From CAYNRA01 sp046296415 (lineage in GTDB: Bacteria; Bacteroidota; Bacteroidia; Cytophagales; Spirosomataceae): 64,000 nt of DNA. Under the pieces are notes generated by a model. That model worked only from the letters and a program-made list of their open reading frames with translations, did not search any database and was not told where the DNA came from. Shown here in pieces: positions 59,857-64,000 of this stretch (position 1 is its first letter; every line of letters begins with the position of its first letter). The translations under genes and the position numbers were made by a program. Location of the stretch: positions 310,001 through 374,000 of the forward strand of contig JBKBLN010000002.1 of the NCBI GenBank assembly GCA_046296415.1, given 5' to 3'.

Positions 59857-62037
59857 ATGCTAACCAAACGATTCTGGGGCCTTCTGTGGCTCCTCCCCTT
59901 CTCAATTTTTGCTCAACAGCGTCAATGGACTCCCGATGGGCAAGGATTGTACCTCAATCAAAAAAATGGTTTATCCGTCGTAAACCTCATTCAACGCGAT
60001 ACCACTTTGTTGGTTTCCTCTGAGGAGTTGATCCCGAAAGGACAAGAGAAACCTCTGCCCATCCGTGATTTTTCGGTATCAGAAGACGGACAGAAGGTTT
60101 TATTATATACCAATTCCAAACGAGTTTGGCGCATGGACACGCGCGGGGATTACTATGTTTTTGATCGAAAATCGAAAGAATTAAAACAGCTTGGCAAGTC
60201 GAGGCCAAGTGCCTCTTTGATGTTTGCTAAGTTTTCACCCGATGGAAAACATGTAGCGTATGTGTCGGAGAATAATTTGTATGTGGAGGACTTAAAAGTA
60301 GGTAAAATAACGATTTTAACCTCCACCAAAGGCACAAAAAAGTTGATCAACGGAACGTTCGATTGGGCGTATGAGGAAGAGTTTGGTTGTCGGGATGGAT
60401 TTCGATGGAGTCCGGACTCAAAGCGAATCGCCTATTGGCAAATTGATGCCAATTCCATTCGGGATTTTTACATGATCAACACCACCGACTCCATGTATGC
60501 CTTCACAATTCCCATCGAATACCCCAAGGTGGGAGAAACCCCCTCTGCTTGTCGAATTGGTGTTGTGGATGTAGCGTCTACCAAAACTACCTGGATGCAA
60601 GTGCCGGGAGATTCCCGGGAGCACTACATTCCCCGAATGGAATGGGCCGACAATTCGAAAGAGTTGATGCTACAACAGCTCAATCGGAAACAAAATCAAA
60701 GTAAATTATTCATTACCGAGGCCTCCACAGGAAAAGCTACACTCATCTTTGAGGAAACGGATGAAGCTTGGGTAGATGTACGGGCTCGTTGGAGAGCGGA
60801 CCGCCCGGCCGGTTGGGAATTTATAAACCAAGGTACCGCCTTTTTGTGGGTAAGTGAAAAAGATGGATGGCGACACATTTATAAAATTTCACGGGATGGA
60901 AAATCGGTTGAAATTTTGACGCCCGGAAATTACGATGTCATTGCCCCGGAAGCGGTAGATCATGAAAAGGGGTGGATTTATTTTTCTGCTTCCCCAGAAA
61001 ATGCCACCCAACGGTATTTGTATCGGACTAGTATGGACTTTTTGGCCAAGGCGGAACGCTTGACCCCGATTTCCCAAGAGGGCACGCATACCTATGACAT
61101 TGGTCCACAAGGAAAACTGGCATTTCATGCGTTCTCCAATCATTTTACACGTCCGATGAACGAGTGGATTTCGTTGGAGAAACATGAGCCTTTGGCTTGG
61201 TCTACCTCGATTGCGAGTCGGTACGATGCCAAAAAGAAATCTCAATCCAATGTTCGGTTCTTCCAGGTAACAACCCGCGAAAACGTGACCTTGGATGGAT
61301 GGATGGCCTTACCGAAATCATTTGATCCAACCAAAAAATACCCGGTGGTATTTTATGTCTATGGCGAGCCCGCCAGCCAAACCGTGGTGGATCGGTGGGG
61401 TACGGGTCTGAACAATTTATATGCCGGTGATATGGCGGAAGATGGGTACATCTACGTTTCGATTGAAAATCGAGGCGCTCCAGCCCCTAAGGGTCGTGAA
61501 TTCCGAAAATCCATCTACCGAAAAATTGGAATCATCAACATCAAGGATCAAGCTTTGGCCTGTGAAAAATTATTGGAGACACATCCTTACTTCGATGCCA
61601 GCCGAGTCGCAGTGCATGGTTGGAGTGGCGGCGGATCGTCGACGCTGAATCTCCTATTCCAATATCCTAAACTGTATCAAACCGGCATCGCGGTGGCCGC
61701 GGTAGCCAACCAATTGACCTACGACAATATTTACCAAGAACGCTATATGGGCATCCCTCAAGAAAATTTACAGGATTTTATTGACGGTTCCCCCGTAACC
61801 CATGCCAAGAACTTGCAGGGAAACTTATTGTACATTCATGGGACGGGCGATGACAACGTGCATTACCAAAATGCCGAGATGCTGGTCAATGAGTTGATTA
61901 AACACAATAAAGTCTTTCAATTCATGGCCTATCCCAATCGCGCCCACGGCATCAGCGAAGGGGAAGGTACGCGCCGGCATTTGCAAACACTTTTCACCAG
62001 CTTCCTTAAACAACATTGTCCTCCGGGGGGAAGGTAA
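59857..62037 (+). CDS. S9 family dipeptidyl-peptidase IV-like protein
   Basis: A 726-residue secreted serine peptidase: signal peptide (MLTKRFWGLLWLLPFSIFAQ), a DPP-IV N-terminal beta-propeller with FDWAYEEEFGCRDGFRWSPDSKRIAYWQ (holding the substrate-amino-binding E-E pair), and an alpha/beta hydrolase with S590 in HGWSGGG, D665 in GTGDDNVHYQ, and H697 in YPNRAHGI. The chosen ATG sits after a long in-frame extension that overlaps the DUF202 gene. It cleaves X-Pro or X-Ala dipeptides by family precedent. Confidence 0.95.
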   Translation: MLTKRFWGLLWLLPFSIFAQQRQWTPDGQGLYLNQKNGLSVVNLIQRDTTLLVSSEELIPKGQEKPLPIRDFSVSEDGQKVLLYTNSKRVWRMDTRGDYYVFDRKSKELKQLGKSRPSASLMFAKFSPDGKHVAYVSENNLYVEDLKVGKITILTSTKGTKKLINGTFDWAYEEEFGCRDGFRWSPDSKRIAYWQIDANSIRDFYMINTTDSMYAFTIPIEYPKVGETPSACRIGVVDVASTKTTWMQVPGDSREHYIPRMEWADNSKELMLQQLNRKQNQSKLFITEASTGKATLIFEETDEAWVDVRARWRADRPAGWEFINQGTAFLWVSEKDGWRHIYKISRDGKSVEILTPGNYDVIAPEAVDHEKGWIYFSASPENATQRYLYRTSMDFLAKAERLTPISQEGTHTYDIGPQGKLAFHAFSNHFTRPMNEWISLEKHEPLAWSTSIASRYDAKKKSQSNVRFFQVTTRENVTLDGWMALPKSFDPTKKYPVVFYVYGEPASQTVVDRWGTGLNNLYAGDMAEDGYIYVSIENRGAPAPKGREFRKSIYRKIGIINIKDQALACEKLLETHPYFDASRVAVHGWSGGGSSTLNLLFQYPKLYQTGIAVAAVANQLTYDNIYQERYMGIPQENLQDFIDGSPVTHAKNLQGNLLYIHGTGDDNVHYQNAEMLVNELIKHNKVFQFMAYPNRAHGISEGEGTRRHLQTLFTSFLKQHCPPGGR

Positions 62038-62040
62038 TTG

Positions 62041-62076
62041 AGTTATGAATTATGAGTTATGAGTTATTGTTGATTC
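62041..62076. repeat. Heptamer-like tract (ATGAGTT/ATGAATT)
   Basis: Four to five loose copies of the 7-mer TATGAGT/TATGAAT directly after the peptidase stop, the same unit type found beside the MITE-like copies. Confidence 0.65.
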
Positions 62077-62081
62077 ATAGT

Positions 62082-62107
62082 ATGACCCTTGCATAAATTG
62101 GGTAACT
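62082..62107. repeat. Dispersed repeat segment, copy 1
   Basis: The 26-base stretch beginning ATGACCCTTGCATAA recurs at 62668-62693 with 23 of 26 identical positions. Both are followed by non-coding hairpin-rich sequence. With the surrounding 700 bases this shows a diverged larger duplication. Confidence 0.55.
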
Positions 62108-62222
62108 CAATGTAGTGGCTATTCAAGGTCTCCATGAAGAGAAAAGAAAATCGACAACGTTGATCGTATCGGGTCGCACCTACGGGGCTAATCCAGTTTC
62201 TAGGTCGATCAATTCATAGCAA

Positions 62223-62255
62223 CCGACAAAAGGCTCCGATGGAGCCTTTTGTCGG
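62223..62255. repeat. Perfect hairpin repeat unit
   Basis: CCGACAAAAGGCTCC and GGAGCCTTTTGTCGG with a GAT loop. A related core, GGCTCCatcGGAGCC, occurs at 62763-62777. The T-run is only four bases, inside the stem. It resembles a REP-type palindrome, though it could help end the peptidase transcript. Confidence 0.6.
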
Positions 62256-62459
62256 TAATTCATTTCCTTTCAAGGCACTTACATGATTGATTCATATCCA
62301 ATACCCCCGAATCGAGGCCAACAAGGATCCCCAGTTGTTCATGGCAGACCCAAAAACAGTAGGCGCCAGTCCCATCGTCTCGATCTTTTGGTCAGAAAAG
62401 TTTCGGTCTGTGAAGACACAGACCGAGGGAAAGGGTAATTGAATGATGAGTTATGAATT

Positions 62460-62633
62460 AATGTCGTTTAGTTAGTGGATTCTTCCACGAAGTAGCCCAT
62501 GATTACGGCCCTTCAGGCCTTTTTTTGCTAGGGTTTGTGCCATTTTCCTAGCCTTCGCAGGCTAGGTTATTGATTAAGCACCGTTGGTGCTAGATTAAAG
62601 CAACTAGGTAAAATTCCCTATCTAAACGACATT
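62460..62633. mobile_element. MITE-like element, copy B
   Basis: 174-bp copy; left end AATGTCGTTTAGTTA identical to copy A, right end TATCTAAACGACATT with one change. The interior is almost identical to copy A. Confidence 0.85.
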
Positions 62634-62667
62634 GAATGATGAATTATGAATTATGTTGTTTCGTGAT

Positions 62668-62693
62668 ATGACCCTTGAATAACTTGGGCAACT
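62668..62693. repeat. Dispersed repeat segment, copy 2
   Basis: Diverged partner (23/26) of the segment at 62082-62107. Confidence 0.55.
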
Positions 62694-62780
62694 AAGCCGA
62701 AAATGGCTTGATACTATTTTCCCAGTGGAAACACACCGAGAAGAGATGGTTTGGCGACAAACGGCTCCATCGGAGCCCAC

Positions 62781-62857
62781 CGTTTGTAGCAAATGAGCGA
62801 TGGATCCAAGACCGGACAAGCTCCGTAGGTGCGACCTGTTGAAAACCGGTACGTTGG
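62781..62857. repeat. 77-bp direct repeat, left copy
   Basis: Starts CGTTTGTAGCAAATGAGCG, contains GCTCCGTAGGTGCGACC, ends ACGTTGG. Identical to the copy right of the N-run at 63415-63491. Confidence 0.9.
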
Positions 62858-63412
62858 NNNNNNNNNNNNNNNNNNNNNNNNNNNNNNNNNNNNNNNNNNN
62901 NNNNNNNNNNNNNNNNNNNNNNNNNNNNNNNNNNNNNNNNNNNNNNNNNNNNNNNNNNNNNNNNNNNNNNNNNNNNNNNNNNNNNNNNNNNNNNNNNNNN
63001 NNNNNNNNNNNNNNNNNNNNNNNNNNNNNNNNNNNNNNNNNNNNNNNNNNNNNNNNNNNNNNNNNNNNNNNNNNNNNNNNNNNNNNNNNNNNNNNNNNNN
63101 NNNNNNNNNNNNNNNNNNNNNNNNNNNNNNNNNNNNNNNNNNNNNNNNNNNNNNNNNNNNNNNNNNNNNNNNNNNNNNNNNNNNNNNNNNNNNNNNNNNN
63201 NNNNNNNNNNNNNNNNNNNNNNNNNNNNNNNNNNNNNNNNNNNNNNNNNNNNNNNNNNNNNNNNNNNNNNNNNNNNNNNNNNNNNNNNNNNNNNNNNNNN
63301 NNNNNNNNNNNNNNNNNNNNNNNNNNNNNNNNNNNNNNNNNNNNNNNNNNNNNNNNNNNNNNNNNNNNNNNNNNNNNNNNNNNNNNNNNNNNNNNNNNNN
63401 NNNNNNNNNNNN
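62858..63412. other. Assembly gap (555 N)
   Basis: A run of N with identical 77-bp sequence ending at its left side and beginning two bases after its right side, consistent with an unresolved tandem array. The ORFs that appear across it are artefacts. Confidence 0.98.
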
Positions 63413-63414
63413 AA

Positions 63415-63491
63415 CGTTTGTAGCAAATGAGCGATGGATCCAAGACCGGACAAGCTCCGTAGGTGCGACCTGTTGAAAACCGGTACGTTGG
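63415..63491. repeat. 77-bp direct repeat, right copy
   Basis: Identical to 62781-62857. About 120 bases of unassigned sequence follow before a right-end remnant of the MITE-like element. Confidence 0.9.
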
Positions 63492-63613
63492 CAATTAGGA
63501 GCATCTTAAGCGGGCGAGGGATCTATCATCAATAAATATGTTACCCCTTCAGGATATAATTCCAAACGATTTTAGGTCTGATTGAAGAAGTGATATATCG
63601 GTCTTGGGGCTAA

Positions 63614-63626
63614 ACTAAACGACATT
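63614..63626. mobile_element. Right-end remnant of the MITE-like element
   Basis: ACTAAACGACATT matches the right terminal repeat, followed by GAATGATGAATT, the same 12 bases that follow copy B, and then copy C. The rest of this copy is missing or too diverged to recognise. Confidence 0.5.
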
Positions 63627-63638
63627 GAATGATGAATT

Positions 63639-63812
63639 AATGTCGGTTAGTTAGTGGATTCTTCCACGAAGTAGCCCATGATTACGGCCCTTCAGGCCTT
63701 TTTTTGCTAGGGTTTATGCCATTTTCCTAGCCCTCGCAGGCTAGGTTATTGATTAAGCACCGTTGGTGCTGGATTAAAGCAGCTAGGTAAAATTCCCTAA
63801 CTAAACGACATT
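63639..63812. mobile_element. MITE-like element, copy C
   Basis: 174-bp copy; left end AATGTCGGTTAGTTA has one change, right end TAACTAAACGACATT is perfect. Interior differs from copy A at only a few positions. Flanked on the right by ATTCATA heptamers. Confidence 0.85.
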
Positions 63813-63850
63813 GATTCATAATTCATAATTAACTCAGCTCTCTGCACTCC

Positions 63851-64000
63851 TCACTCCCCACCCAACGTAAAACTCAGCGCAATGCGAAGTTGATCGTAGG
63901 AATAATGGCCTGCGAAATGATCAAAAAGAGGTTTGATGGGCGATTTTTGTCCCATCCCGGAATCGATTATGACCTTGCCGATTTCCTTTATTTCCTCTGG
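63851..64000 (-). CDS. Unidentified protein, C-terminal fragment
   Basis: A minus-strand frame entering from the right edge gives 49 residues to a TGA stop, ending DQLRIALSFTLGGE. The final alternating hydrophobic strand resembles the last strand of an outer-membrane barrel, but the fragment is too short to assign. Confidence 0.45.
   Translation of the reverse strand, partial: PEEIKEIGKVIIDSGMGQKSPIKPLFDHFAGHYSYDQLRIALSFTLGGE

Noticed and set aside
62223..62255. Intrinsic terminator of the DPP-IV-like gene
   Set aside because: The hairpin is 185 bases past the stop and has no T-run after the stem; a REP-type repeat explains it better.
62622..63504. ORFs spanning the N-run on both strands
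   Set aside because: They exist only because N codons contain no stops.

Overview
The window reads as a chromosome segment of a Bacteroidota bacterium, most likely order Cytophagales. The signs are promoters of the Bacteroidota type (TTG/TTTG near -33 and TAnnTTTG near -7), Bacteroidota-typical families (DUF4290, DUF3276 PUR-alpha-like, DUF2851, a TonB receptor with a carboxypeptidase-regulatory-like N-terminus, an adhesin-like metalloprotease ending in a 3-coathanger-type tail) and dense housekeeping content. No phage, plasmid, CRISPR array or transposase gene is visible. The species cannot be named from the sequence alone.

Layout. 1-5 kb: end of a MoxR-type ATPase gene, greA, a small RNA or leader candidate, fmt, a lipoprotein, fabD, tRNA-Gln and a GxxExxY gene followed by an 80-bp tandem repeat. 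5-7 kb: a PLP-dependent histidine-decarboxylase-like gene divergent from an Lrp/AsnC regulator, then tRNA-Leu. 7-18 kb: a long minus-strand block (yidD, M28 peptidase, TonB receptor, nitric oxide synthase oxygenase, alkaline phosphatase, MoaB/Mog, a COG0523 GTPase, an S9 peptidase), with two metalloregulator-like palindromes in front of the TonB gene. 18-31 kb: HerA-like ATPase, XRE regulator, proC, SDR, TlpA-like lipoprotein, gatB, murA-DUF4290, PPK2, a GHL10-type glycosidase, DUF58 and RlpA. 31-36 kb: DUF3276, PspC, a GNAT-like protein, then a lysine-catabolism pair (saccharopine dehydrogenase and 2-oxoadipate dioxygenase/decarboxylase) behind a leader that folds into a three-way junction, and two exported proteins. 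36-42 kb: pth, pyrR, a surface-polysaccharide group (acyltransferase, glycosyltransferase, Wzy-like protein), a very short LysR-type protein and the CCA-adding enzyme. 43-54 kb: DUF2851, pyrF, rmlC, metalloprotease, RhlE-type helicase, glutamate-synthase-like protein, FucP-like transporter and a second COG0523 GTPase with a perfect palindrome over its promoter. 54-62 kb: nhaD, the three-gene proton-translocating transhydrogenase (pntB, pntAB, pntAA), DUF202 and a DPP-IV-like peptidase.

The last 2 kb (62.0-63.85 kb), together with 55.9-56.2 kb, is repeat-rich. It holds three full 174-bp copies of a MITE-like element with 15-bp terminal inverted repeats, heptanucleotide arrays, hairpin repeats, and a 555-base run of N bounded by an identical 77-bp direct repeat. 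The right edge cuts the 3' end of a minus-strand gene.

No complete new multi-gene system is evident. The most interesting undescribed signals are non-coding: the three-way-junction leader ahead of the lysine-catabolism pair, the leader-peptide/terminator unit with mutually exclusive pairings upstream of greA, the paired metalloregulator-like boxes at the TonB/NOS junction, the palindrome over the COG0523 promoter, and the MITE family.
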